A DNA stretch of 13,834 nucleotides from Candidatus Moraniibacteriota bacterium (GCA_027351145.1 DAIEIZ010000020.1:1-13834); one strand, 5' to 3'; shown: positions 7,606 to 13,834, counted from the stretch's first letter. Notes: generated by a model not told the origin, from the sequence alone. Translations and numbers: made by a program.

Positions 7606-7663
7606 TTTTTCATTCCCACATTTTTGTCAATTAAAAAACAAACAAAAATGTGGGAATGAAAAA
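7606..7663. repeat. Perfect 22-bp inverted repeat in the leader of the 471-residue gene
   Basis: Bases 7606-7627 are the exact reverse complement of 7642-7663 (core CATTCCCACA / TGTGGGAATG), with a 14-base loop. It lies between the attenuator terminator and the SD, about 48 bases before the ATG. No U tract follows on the minus strand, so it is not an ordinary terminator. It could be an operator for a dimeric regulator or an RNA hairpin acting on mRNA stability or translation. Confidence 0.85.
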
Positions 7664-7694
7664 ATAATATATTGGGCCGAAATTTTAAAAGAAC

Positions 7695-7719
7695 AAAAAA
7701 CTGGACATTCTAAGTCCAG
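7695..7719 (-). terminator. Attenuator-type intrinsic terminator upstream of the 471-residue gene
   Basis: On the minus strand CTGGAC (7719-7714), a 7-base loop, GTCCAG (7706-7701) and six T (7700-7695) form an intrinsic terminator 137 bases before the ATG at 7558. Its 5' arm lies inside a longer segment (7729-7713) that can instead pair with the end of the leader ORF, so terminator and antiterminator exclude each other. It also serves as the only visible terminator for cimA. Confidence 0.8.
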
Positions 7720-7781
7720 CTTTGGCTTATCTAAAATGAATCTTTTCTACATTTTCATTTCATGCAAGCCAAAACCGGACT
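7713..7781 (-). promoter_or_regulatory. Antiterminator stem (segments 2 and 3) of the second attenuator
   Basis: In minus-strand RNA, 7781-7765 (codons 21-26 of the leader ORF) can pair with 7729-7713 over 17 bp without mismatch, using three G-U pairs. This takes up the 5' arm of the terminator. A competing small hairpin, CTGGA (7792-7788) with TCCAG (7784-7780), overlaps the first arm. The 1:2, 2:3 and 3:4 segment order is the same as in trp/leu attenuators. Confidence 0.7.
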
Positions 7782-7842
7782 GGATAATCCAGACCATAAA
7801 CAAAAGCAAAATATAGAGGTTTTTAGCTTGCGTTAATTTCAT
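7747..7842 (-). CDS. Putative 31-residue leader peptide of the 471-residue gene
   Basis: An ORF of 31 codons starting at ATG 7842-7840 and ending at TAG 7749-7747. The ATG begins six bases after the -10 hexamer, where transcription should start, so translation would be leaderless. Residues 9-20 read LYILLLFMVWII: four Leu, aromatic residues and a Trp. The final third (codons 21-26) encodes the antiterminator arm. A ribosome halted at about codons 10-16 would leave that arm free and allow read-through; one that moves on would favour termination. The limiting signal cannot be named. Leucine is the best codon-count guess, and drug- or peptide-induced stalling is an alternative. It could also be a small hydrophobic peptide with its own role. 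Confidence 0.6.
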   Translation of the reverse strand: MKLTQAKNLYILLLFMVWIIQSGFGLHEMKM

Positions 7843-7848
7843 AAAGGT

Positions 7849-7877
7849 ACATTAGCAAATTACCAAAATCTTGTCAA
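7849..7877 (-). promoter_or_regulatory. Promoter of the leader ORF and the 471-residue gene
   Basis: Minus strand: TTGACA (7877-7872), 17-base spacer, TAATGT (7854-7849) preceded by TGC, an extended -10. The -10 itself is a poor hexamer (three of six matches), but the perfect -35, ideal spacing and TG motif support it. It starts 4 bases after the cimA stop codon. Confidence 0.7.
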
Positions 7878-7881
7878 GCTT

Positions 7882-9456
7882 TTATTTTTTCGCTCTATAG
7901 AGCTTATAATTCACACTATCCACAAGCGCCTGCCAACTGGCTTCGATCACGTCATAGGACACGCCCATCGTATGCCAACGTCCCGCTTCGCCATTGGCGG
8001 ATTCAATGAGCACTCGCACGCGCGCTGCTGTCCCCGCTCGGCCGGACAACACCCGCACCTTATAGTCCAAAAGTTTCATCTCTTTTAAAACCGGATAATA
8101 TTTTTCCAAGGCTTTTCGCAGCGCTTTGTCCAAAGCGTTCACCGGACCGTCACCGGAAGCAAAAGTTTCTTCAATCTTATCCCCCACTTTGATTTTTATC
8201 GTCGCTTCCACTTGCGGATTTTCCTCGCCCGCTTTTCTTTCATCAATCACGCGCCGACCAATCAGTTCAAAAAATTTAGTTTTTTTGCCCAGAGCCTGGG
8301 CAAGCAAAAGTTCAAAACTGGCTTCGGCGCTTTCGAATTGAAAACCGACATTTTCCAATTCTTTCAAATCTCTCAGCGCACTCGCCACAACTGGATTTTT
8401 CGGATTGAGCTCAATTCCCAATTCCTTAGCTTTCATCACCACCGACGCTCTGCCGGCTAAATCGGAAACTAAAATTCTTCTTTTGTTTCCCACAAACTCG
8501 GGTTTAATGTGTTCATAGGTATGTGGATTTTTGGCCACCGCGCTGGCATGCACGCCGCCTTTGTGCGTGAAGGCGCTGCGTCCAATGTAGGCTTGATAGT
8601 GATTAGATGGAAGATTGGCCAGTTCCATAAAATAGCGGCTAAGTGATTGCAACTCAGCTAACTTTTCCATCGGGACGCATTCGATCCCTAATTTTAGCTG
8701 CAAAATTGGGATAGCTGAACAAAGATTGGCATTTCCGCAACGCTCGCCGACGCCGTTCAATGTTCCCTGAATCTGCGTCGCTCCAGCAAGCACCGCCACG
8801 ACCGTATTGGCAACAGCGAGCTCACTATCATTGTGCGTGTGAATCCCAAGTGGAGTTTTTGGAAATTGTTTTTTAACTTCGCTCATAATGCGCGAAATTT
8901 CATCAGGGAGTGATCCACCATTCGTGTCACAAAGCACCAGACAATCCGCGCCACCATCTCTCGCTGCTTTTAACGTGGCCAGGGCATACTGCGAATTATT
9001 TTTATACCCGTCAAAAAAATGTTCCGCGTCATAGAAAACTGTCTCGATCTTTTTTTTCAAAAATTCCACACTGCCTTTGATGATTTCCAAATTACGCTCG
9101 GGAGAAATTTTCAAAACATCTTCCACATGCACCGTCCAACTTTTGCCAAAAATAGTCGCCACGGTCACGCCAGAATTGATTAGCTCGCGCAGATTCTCGT
9201 CCGTCTCAGGCGTATTTTTCGCCAAATGCGTTGAACCAAACGCCGTCAGTTTCGCATTTTTGAGTTTTTGCGTTTTCATGAGCTCAAAAAATTCCCGGTC
9301 TTTCGGATTTGATCCCGGCCAGCCGCCTTCAATGTAGTGCACGCCAAAATCATCGAGCTTCCTCGCAATTCGCACTTTGTCAGCCGCAGAAAGGCTCATT
9401 CCCTCTCCTTGTGTGCCATCCCGCAGAGTTGTGTCGTAGATTTCTACTTTTTGCAT
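7882..9456 (-). CDS. cimA: (R)-citramalate synthase
   Basis: Condenses pyruvate and acetyl-CoA to (R)-citramalate, the entry to the threonine-independent route to isoleucine. The 524-residue length and motifs fit the CimA/LeuA2 type. DTTLRDGTQGEG (8-19) carries the active-site Arg12 and metal-binding Asp13. GGWPGSNPKD (44-53) is the citramalate-synthase form of a loop that differs in isopropylmalate synthase. HTHND has metal ligands His206 and His208, followed by NGVGERCGNANL (234-245) and HKGGVHASAV. A C-terminal allosteric domain follows, ending with a segment that includes RWHTMGVSYD. The Ile-rich leader peptide upstream independently supports an isoleucine rather than leucine role. No SD precedes the ATG, which is 15 bases after the attenuator U tract. 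No other isoleucine genes (leuBCD, ilvBCDE) are in the window. Homocitrate synthase or isopropylmalate synthase is less likely. Confidence 0.93.
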   Translation of the reverse strand: MQKVEIYDTTLRDGTQGEGMSLSAADKVRIARKLDDFGVHYIEGGWPGSNPKDREFFELMKTQKLKNAKLTAFGSTHLAKNTPETDENLRELINSGVTVATIFGKSWTVHVEDVLKISPERNLEIIKGSVEFLKKKIETVFYDAEHFFDGYKNNSQYALATLKAARDGGADCLVLCDTNGGSLPDEISRIMSEVKKQFPKTPLGIHTHNDSELAVANTVVAVLAGATQIQGTLNGVGERCGNANLCSAIPILQLKLGIECVPMEKLAELQSLSRYFMELANLPSNHYQAYIGRSAFTHKGGVHASAVAKNPHTYEHIKPEFVGNKRRILVSDLAGRASVVMKAKELGIELNPKNPVVASALRDLKELENVGFQFESAEASFELLLAQALGKKTKFFELIGRRVIDERKAGEENPQVEATIKIKVGDKIEETFASGDGPVNALDKALRKALEKYYPVLKEMKLLDYKVRVLSGRAGTAARVRVLIESANGEAGRWHTMGVSYDVIEASWQALVDSVNYKLYRAKK

Positions 9457-9471
9457 AATATTTTAACAATT

Positions 9472-9494
9472 AAAAAACCCGGTTCCGCCGGGCT
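9472..9494 (-). terminator. Attenuator terminator just upstream of cimA
   Basis: Minus strand: CCCGG (9492-9488), loop CGGAA, CCGGG (9482-9478), then six T (9477-9472). The stem can extend by G-U and A-U pairs at 9493/9477 and 9494/9476. It lies 15 bases before the cimA ATG and downstream of cimA's own promoter, so it can only act as a conditional terminator. Confidence 0.88.
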
Positions 9495-9534
9495 ATGCTT
9501 TACTTTCTTCTTTTAGCTTTTATATGCAAACCCG
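9489..9534 (-). promoter_or_regulatory. Antiterminator pairing in the cimA leader
   Basis: In minus-strand RNA CGGGTTTGC (9534-9526, codons 24-26 of the leader peptide) pairs with GCATAGCCCG (9498-9489): nine pairs with one bulged base and one G-U. The second segment contains the 5' arm of the terminator, so the two folds exclude each other. A ribosome at the leader stop codon (9522-9520) would cover the first segment. Confidence 0.7.
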
Positions 9535-9603
9535 CACGAAAAATTGTCGTCCAATGATGACGATGCTGATAATTTCAATAATTTTTAACACTATCTTTTG
9601 CAT
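9520..9603 (-). CDS. Ile/Val-rich leader peptide of cimA (27 codons)
   Basis: ATG 9603-9601 to TAA 9522-9520. Nine of 27 codons are Ile and four are Val, with one Leu; residues 4-17 read IVLKIIEIISIVII. The ATG lies six bases after the -10 hexamer, where transcription should start, so it would be translated without a 5' leader. Stalling at the Ile run (codons 8-17) when charged Ile-tRNA is scarce would leave codons 24-26 free to form the antiterminator and let polymerase continue into cimA. With enough isoleucine the ribosome reaches the stop, blocks that segment, and the terminator forms. This is the logic of the enterobacterial ilv attenuators. Too short for standard gene finders. Confidence 0.82.
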   Translation of the reverse strand: MQKIVLKIIEIISIVIIGRQFFVRVCI

Positions 9604-9609
9604 AGAAAT

Positions 9610-9638
9610 AGTCTAACGTGTGAGAAGGAAGGTGTCAA
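9610..9638 (-). promoter_or_regulatory. Sigma-70 promoter of the cimA leader
   Basis: Minus strand: TTGACA (9638-9633), 17-base spacer, TAGACT (9615-9610, four of six matches). The predicted start at about 9603 coincides with the ATG of the leader peptide. The 9639-9729 stretch between it and the sigma-factor terminator shows nothing else I can support. Confidence 0.8.
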
Positions 9639-9729
9639 ATGTATCTGAACTTATGCAACAAAAAACACCTATTGCTGAAGTACACCCTTTAAAGTGGACG
9701 CGAAGTAAAAAACCTGCCTGGCAAATTCT

Positions 9730-9768
9730 AAAAGATGATTCCTGTATCCAATGGGAGTCATCTTTTTT
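9730..9768. terminator. Terminator hairpin at the end of the sigma-factor gene
   Basis: AAAAGATGA (9730-9738) pairs with TCATCTTTT (9758-9766) and the stem extends through TTCC/GGAG. On the minus strand it follows the sigma-factor stop (9767-9769) but has only a short U tract (TCTTTTAG). On the plus strand the tail is six T (9763-9768), so it is better in that direction and may act both ways. Confidence 0.65.
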
Positions 9769-11248
9769 AGTAATCCCTGAGTTTCTTAACAGTCTTATGA
9801 TCCCGAATTTTATCAAGAGCCTTGGCTTCAATTTGGCGGATGCGCTCTCTGGTGACGCCAAATTCTTGACCTACTTCTTCCAAGGTATGCGTCACGCCAT
9901 CTTCCAGGCCGAAACGAATTTTCAAAATTTTTTGTTCGCGAGGTGTAAGATCTTTTAGAATTTCTTCGACATGTTCTTTGAGCATTTTTCTTGATGCCAA
10001 TTGGTTTGGCATAACAGTTTCCGTGTCTTCAACAAAGTCGCCAAGAACTGAGTCGTCATCACTGTCGCCAACTGTTGTTTCAAGGGAAACCGTTTCTTGC
10101 GAAATTTTCTGGATGTGACGGATTTTTTCCACCTCAACACCCATTTCAACCGCAATTTCTTCCGGAAGCGGCTCACGTCCCAGGTCTTGCACAAGACGCC
10201 TTGTAATCTGGGTATATTTATTGATTGTTTCCACCATATGCACCGGGATTCTAATAGTTCGAGATTGATCAGCTAGCGCTCTTGTCACAGCTTGGCGAAT
10301 CCACCAAGTGGCATAGGTCGAGAATTTGTAGCCTTTTCGATAGTCAAATTTTTCCACCGCCCGAAAAAGACCGATATTGCCTTCTTGAATAAGATCAAGG
10401 AGAGACAAATTATGCGATCGTCCGACATATTTCTTAGCAATACTCACGACTAAACGCAAATTCGCTTCGGTCATTCTTTGCTTAGCAGCCAGATCGTCTT
10501 TTTCAATTCTTTTTGCCAGCGCCACTTCTTCTGCAGTAGAAAGCAAATCAACGCGTCCAATTTCTCGTAAATACATTTGCACCAAGTCCGATGAAACATC
10601 ATCAGAAATCCCCACAGCCAAATTGTCTTTGCGAGGACTCTTGCTTTTTTTAGCAGCTTTTTCATTTTCAAAATCATCAGAGATTCTGTCCGTCTCAAAT
10701 CTGATCATCTCATCCGAACTGACTACCTTAATACTGCTTTTTTCCAAATTTTCATAGAGCTCTTCCAGCTTTTCAATATCCCGCTCAGCATCAGGAAAGG
10801 CATGCAAAATCTCATCTTCCGTAATAAAACCACGTTGCTTGGAACGATAAACCAAATCTTCAATTTTATTCTTTTTGCCTGTTTCCGCCTCTGATTTTTC
10901 TTCAATTTGTCCCTTTTTAAACTTCGCTTCCTTCTTATCATCCTTTTTGTATTCACTTACTGCTGATTTGTTTTTAGGCTTAATTTTAATCGTAAAACGA
11001 CCGGCAGTTTGCTTGGAGATTGGTTTTTTTTCATCTTTGCGCTTCAAAATAACCGCTTTTTTCAATGGCTTTTTAAACACCTTCCTCAATACAGCTTCTC
11101 CCGCCCTAACCTTGACTGGCTTATTTTTAACCGGCTTTGATTTTTTTTTAATTGGCATAGTTTTCTTTGTTTTTTTCCTGCCAACAGGCAGATTATTTTT
11201 CTTAAGCAAACTTTTTTTTATTTTTTCCGGTCTTTTTTTCTTAGCCAT
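9767..11248 (-). CDS. rpoD: Primary RNA polymerase sigma factor (RpoD/SigA)
   Basis: Housekeeping sigma-70 factor, 493 residues. The first ~125 residues are a very lysine-rich, low-complexity extension. A region 1.1-like helical segment follows (about 128-175), then region 1.2 (DLVQMYLREIGRVDLLS, 221-237). Region 2 (about 260-330) carries the -10-recognition helix, including the YATWWIRQAVTRAL segment. Region 3 is at about 335-410, and region 4 (about 432-485) has the LTPREQ start and the -35-binding helix-turn-helix GVTRERIRQIEAKAL. The domains needed for core binding and promoter recognition are complete. The start at 11248 follows the dnaG stop by 35 bases with no SD; Met31 is a possible later start. 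The order dnaG-rpoD is the widespread bacterial macromolecular-synthesis arrangement, here without rpsU. Near-consensus TTGACA-N17 promoters in this window fit such a factor. Confidence 0.97.
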   Translation of the reverse strand: MAKKKRPEKIKKSLLKKNNLPVGRKKTKKTMPIKKKSKPVKNKPVKVRAGEAVLRKVFKKPLKKAVILKRKDEKKPISKQTAGRFTIKIKPKNKSAVSEYKKDDKKEAKFKKGQIEEKSEAETGKKNKIEDLVYRSKQRGFITEDEILHAFPDAERDIEKLEELYENLEKSSIKVVSSDEMIRFETDRISDDFENEKAAKKSKSPRKDNLAVGISDDVSSDLVQMYLREIGRVDLLSTAEEVALAKRIEKDDLAAKQRMTEANLRLVVSIAKKYVGRSHNLSLLDLIQEGNIGLFRAVEKFDYRKGYKFSTYATWWIRQAVTRALADQSRTIRIPVHMVETINKYTQITRRLVQDLGREPLPEEIAVEMGVEVEKIRHIQKISQETVSLETTVGDSDDDSVLGDFVEDTETVMPNQLASRKMLKEHVEEILKDLTPREQKILKIRFGLEDGVTHTLEEVGQEFGVTRERIRQIEAKALDKIRDHKTVKKLRDY

Positions 11249-11283
11249 AAAAATTAAAAGTTTAAAATTACTTGATCCCCACG

Positions 11284-13083
11284 CTATTCTCCCAGTACTT
11301 TTTCAAATTCTGATCGCAAAAACTTGAGAGCTGTCCTGTCTTTGCGACTTTCCGCTAGCTTCAAATCCTTAGTGATTTGAACTAGTTTTATTTTCTTAAT
11401 CTCTTTTTTCAACTCCGACAAAAGCTCCTTGACTTCTTTGGGAAAATTTTCCATCAAGACTTCCTCAAGACTATTATTCAACCCCAGTCGAAATTTCTTG
11501 CGAAAAAAAAGTTTCTCCGCGTGCAATTTAAGCTCGCGGTCGATTGATCTCGTTAGGCTATTGAAATCGAAGTTAGATTCCACCCCCCTTTTCAACATCA
11601 AGTCGAGAAGAGCATGACGCGAAAAATAGGCGTGGTATTCTTTTTTTTCTTGCACCTCTTTCCAGATTTCTCCGGAAACGAGCATAAGGCCGGCAAGTTC
11701 TTCAAGTAATATATCAATTTTTTGACGATTCTCGTTTTTTTCAAGTTCGTCAACTTGAGTTTTTTTACTTACCGATATTCTATCTATTAGCTTAGCCTTT
11801 TTTAGCTCCGCCGTCAATGCCAATTCAGTCACATCCAAACCTTGCGCCAATTTCTTAATCCAATGGCTTTTTTCCACTTCATTCGAAAAACTAGCAATCA
11901 TTTCAAGAAGAGCTTCGCTAATTTTCTTTTTTCCTTCGGCCGTATTTCCATCAAATACTTTAAAAGCCTTGTCATAGAGATATTGCATGGCACTTTTGGA
12001 ATTATCGATTGCCTTACATAATTTTTCCGGATCATTCTTTACAACATCAGCTGCATCTTTGCCAAAAGACAATTCCACAATTTGCACGGCAATATCTTTT
12101 TCCAAACACAACTTGATACTTTTTTTTGTCGCCGCTTCTCCGGCAGAATCCATATCAAAAAGCATTTTAATATTTTTCGTATAACGCTTCAATGTGTCCA
12201 GTTGCGTCGGCGTAAGCGCCGTTCCGGAAACCGCCACTACATTTTTAATCCCCGCTTGACTAGCCGCAATCACATCCATATTTCCTTCAACGAGAAGCAC
12301 AAAATCCTTAAGCTTTATCTCATTCTTAGCCTTATCAATACCATAGAGTGCTTTGCTTTTGTGATAAACCTCTGTTTCCGGCGAGTTAACATATTTAGCT
12401 TGAGACTCGTCTCCACCTGGTGCGACACGCGCGCTATAGCCTAAAACCCTGCCTGAATAGTCACAAATTGGATAGATAATCCGGTCACGAAAACGGTCAT
12501 ACAGCTTCACATTGGAATTTTGGTTTTGCGCATCATCCTTTCGTACCAAAAGACCGGTCTTTTCTATCTCGTCTTTTGCATAGCCACGCTTGATTAGAAA
12601 TTCCAAAATGTTTCTCCAGCCATTCGGAGCATAACCCAGACGAAAAACTTTGATTGTTTCTTCCGTCAGTCCCCGCTCTTTCAAATAATTCACAATCCTT
12701 TCTTTTCCCGCACCCTTCCAAAGCTGAATCTCATAAAACTTGGTTGCCAGTTCCAAAATTTCCAGTGTACAATTTTTTTTCTCCGCTGTTCCCGGTGCCG
12801 CTCTTTTCAGCTCCACCCCCGCCTTCTCCGCTAGTTGTTTCAAGGCATCGCGAAATTCCAAGCCTTCAATTTCCATCACAAAGGAAAATATATCTCCACC
12901 CTTTTGACAACCAAAGCAGTGCCAAATTTGCTTTTCTTCGCTAACCATGAAAGACGGACTTTTTTCATTATGAAAAGGACAGAGCGCCCTGTAATTGGTC
13001 CCTGTCTTCGTTAGTCTCAGATATTCACCCAAAACATCCACAATGTTCAGGCGGCTTTTGATTTCTTCAATATCTGTTCCCAT
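11284..13083 (-). CDS. dnaG: DNA primase DnaG
   Basis: Makes RNA primers at the replication fork. It is 599 residues, close to the usual size. The N-terminal zinc-binding domain has Cys35, His38, Cys56 and Cys59 (CPFH...HCFGC), the CHC2 type. The RNA-polymerase core includes RFRDRIIYPICDYSGRVLGY (197-216). The TOPRIM domain has Glu266 in VEGNMD (usually EGYMD) and FDMD (Asp310, Asp312), followed by GKDAADVV (341-348). The C-terminal ~190 residues are charged and helical, as expected for the helicase-binding part. ATG at 13083 has no SD. TATAGT at 13100-13095 ends 11 bases before it and could provide an internal promoter, though no -35 is seen. It lies 38 bases after the nucleotidyltransferase gene and 35 before rpoD, probably one transcript. 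Confidence 0.97.
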   Translation of the reverse strand: MGTDIEEIKSRLNIVDVLGEYLRLTKTGTNYRALCPFHNEKSPSFMVSEEKQIWHCFGCQKGGDIFSFVMEIEGLEFRDALKQLAEKAGVELKRAAPGTAEKKNCTLEILELATKFYEIQLWKGAGKERIVNYLKERGLTEETIKVFRLGYAPNGWRNILEFLIKRGYAKDEIEKTGLLVRKDDAQNQNSNVKLYDRFRDRIIYPICDYSGRVLGYSARVAPGGDESQAKYVNSPETEVYHKSKALYGIDKAKNEIKLKDFVLLVEGNMDVIAASQAGIKNVVAVSGTALTPTQLDTLKRYTKNIKMLFDMDSAGEAATKKSIKLCLEKDIAVQIVELSFGKDAADVVKNDPEKLCKAIDNSKSAMQYLYDKAFKVFDGNTAEGKKKISEALLEMIASFSNEVEKSHWIKKLAQGLDVTELALTAELKKAKLIDRISVSKKTQVDELEKNENRQKIDILLEELAGLMLVSGEIWKEVQEKKEYHAYFSRHALLDLMLKRGVESNFDFNSLTRSIDRELKLHAEKLFFRKKFRLGLNNSLEEVLMENFPKEVKELLSELKKEIKKIKLVQITKDLKLAESRKDRTALKFLRSEFEKVLGE

Positions 13084-13121
13084 AGCAATAGCCTACTATA
13101 AAAAGGGGGGATAAGCAAAAA

Positions 13122-13834
13122 CTAGCTTAAACGTTTTTTGGCGATAGTTTTCAGCTCTAGGTTGAATTTGCTAATCGCCCGATCAATTGCCGGATCAAAA
13201 TTTTTGTAAATCTCTTTTCTCTTGACGACACTGCCAGCTTCTAAAAGCGAATCATAGGTTCCTGCGTCCAACCAAGCGCCACGAATTTTTTCCACCTTCA
13301 ACTCCCCAATTTTCATATAGTGCTTATTAATATCAGTGATCTCAATCTCTCCGCGCACAGAAGGCTTAAGATCTTTGGCAATCTTCACCACCTGATTATC
13401 ATAGACATAAAAACCGGTAATGGCAAAATTGCTCCTGGGCTTTTTAGGTTTTTCTTCAATAGAAATAGCGCGATCATTTTCATCAAACTCTACCACGCCA
13501 AACCTTTCCGGATCACTCACTTTTTTAGCAAAAACCAAACCACCCCTTTCAAACTTTCTAATTTTAGCACTTAAATCATCTTCAAAAATATTATCCCCCA
13601 AAACCATCGCCACTGGTTCACCTCCAATAAAAGTTTCCCCAAGAATAAAAGCATCAGCCAAGCCACGCGGAATTTTTTGAACGCGAAATTCCAGATGGAT
13701 TCCCACTCCTTCAAAAATTGACCCCAAAAGATTGATAAATTGTCCGGAATGCTCGGGAGCAACAATGATGAGAATTTCTTTTATCCCAGCCTTAACCAAC
13801 ACATTCAGAGGATAGAAAATCATCTGTCGATCAT
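13122..13834 (-). CDS. rmlA: Sugar-1-phosphate nucleotidyltransferase, RmlA/RfbA type (N-terminus outside window)
   Basis: The frame is open to the window edge. The codons before Met at 13823 read Asp-Arg-Gln, giving DRQMIFYPL, the counterpart of the YDKPMIYYPL motif of glucose-1-phosphate thymidylyltransferases. That Met is therefore internal, and roughly 25-30 residues including the GGxGTRLxP nucleotide loop are missing. Visible motifs: GLADAFILGE (54-63 counted from that Met), VLGDNIFEDD (74-83), EEKPKKPRSNFAITGFYVYD and a final GAWLDAGTYDSL. The family makes dTDP-glucose for rhamnose and other surface sugars. The total length would fit the short RmlA class. GalU (UDP-glucose) is less likely given the GDNIF and GTYDSL segments. 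The rest of the rhamnose pathway is not in the window. It stands upstream of dnaG, possibly in the same transcript. Confidence 0.88.
   Translation of the reverse strand, partial: DRQMIFYPLNVLVKAGIKEILIIVAPEHSGQFINLLGSIFEGVGIHLEFRVQKIPRGLADAFILGETFIGGEPVAMVLGDNIFEDDLSAKIRKFERGGLVFAKKVSDPERFGVVEFDENDRAISIEEKPKKPRSNFAITGFYVYDNQVVKIAKDLKPSVRGEIEITDINKHYMKIGELKVEKIRGAWLDAGTYDSLLEAGSVVKRKEIYKNFDPAIDRAISKFNLELKTIAKKRLS

Noticed and set aside
6073..7663. The two inverted repeats as terminal repeats of a mobile element carrying the 471-residue gene
   Set aside because: Each is a self-contained hairpin, their arms are not convincingly alike, no transposase is present and no target-site duplication was seen.
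9639..9692. Plus-strand 17-codon ORF with a strong SD (AAGGAAGG) followed by the 9730-9768 terminator
   Set aside because: No convincing plus-strand promoter is present, and the SD-like purines are the complement of the cimA promoter spacer. Probably chance, though a small antisense transcript cannot be excluded.
9457..9766. T-box riboswitch upstream of cimA
   Set aside because: No T-box consensus (AGGGTGGNACCGCG) or specifier-loop layout is seen. The Ile-rich ORF and terminator explain the region better.
9620..9958. Plus-strand 112-codon ORF
   Set aside because: It overlaps the conserved end of rpoD on the opposite strand and has no recognisable content; treated as a shadow.
13821..13823. 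Met at 13823 as the start of the nucleotidyltransferase
   Set aside because: The frame stays open to the window edge and the preceding residues Asp-Arg-Gln fit the internal YDKPM motif of the family.
1..13834. tRNA, rRNA or CRISPR features
   Set aside because: No cloverleaf with CCA-end geometry, no rRNA-like sequence and no regularly spaced direct repeats were found by eye in the intergenic regions.

Overview
The window reads as chromosome of a bacterium with a compact, moderately AT-rich genome. Most genes lack an obvious Shine-Dalgarno (SD) sequence, several starts lie almost on top of a -10 hexamer, and the sigma-70 factor has a long lysine-rich N-terminus. A Candidatus Patescibacteria (CPR) lineage such as a parcubacterium or moranbacterium would fit, but this is inference from style only. 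No CRISPR array, IS element, rRNA or tRNA was seen.

Layout. The plus-strand block (1-4920) holds the Thr-rich tail of a truncated ORF, an ABC-F ATPase, a membrane-anchored metallophosphoesterase and the ribosome-associated GTPase TypA/BipA. It ends at a strong bidirectional terminator (4884-4914). Everything from 4944 to the end is on the minus strand. In transcription order (right to left) it holds: a sugar-nucleotidyltransferase (RmlA type, cut by the window edge), DnaG primase, the primary sigma factor, citramalate synthase (CimA), a 471-residue protein I do not recognise, and an M20-family metallopeptidase-like protein.

The main discovery is regulatory. Upstream of cimA a good sigma-70 promoter places an ATG exactly where transcription should start. 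That ATG opens a 27-codon leader peptide with nine Ile and four Val codons. Its last codons can pair with the 5' arm of an intrinsic terminator that sits just before the cimA start. This is a complete ilv/trp-style transcription attenuator, with a leaderless leader peptide, controlling the first enzyme of the pyruvate route to isoleucine. The next transcription unit, the unknown 471-residue gene, repeats the design: same promoter geometry, same ATG position, a 31-codon leader ORF rich in Leu and aromatic codons, and mutually exclusive antiterminator and terminator stems. Both genes are probably under amino-acid-starvation or ribosome-stalling control.

Other points. The M20 protein has lost both residues that normally hold one of its two metals while keeping the rest of the active site. 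The unknown gene is GC-richer than its neighbours, has the only strong SD in the window, and is bracketed by two long perfect inverted repeats (6073-6112 and 7606-7663).
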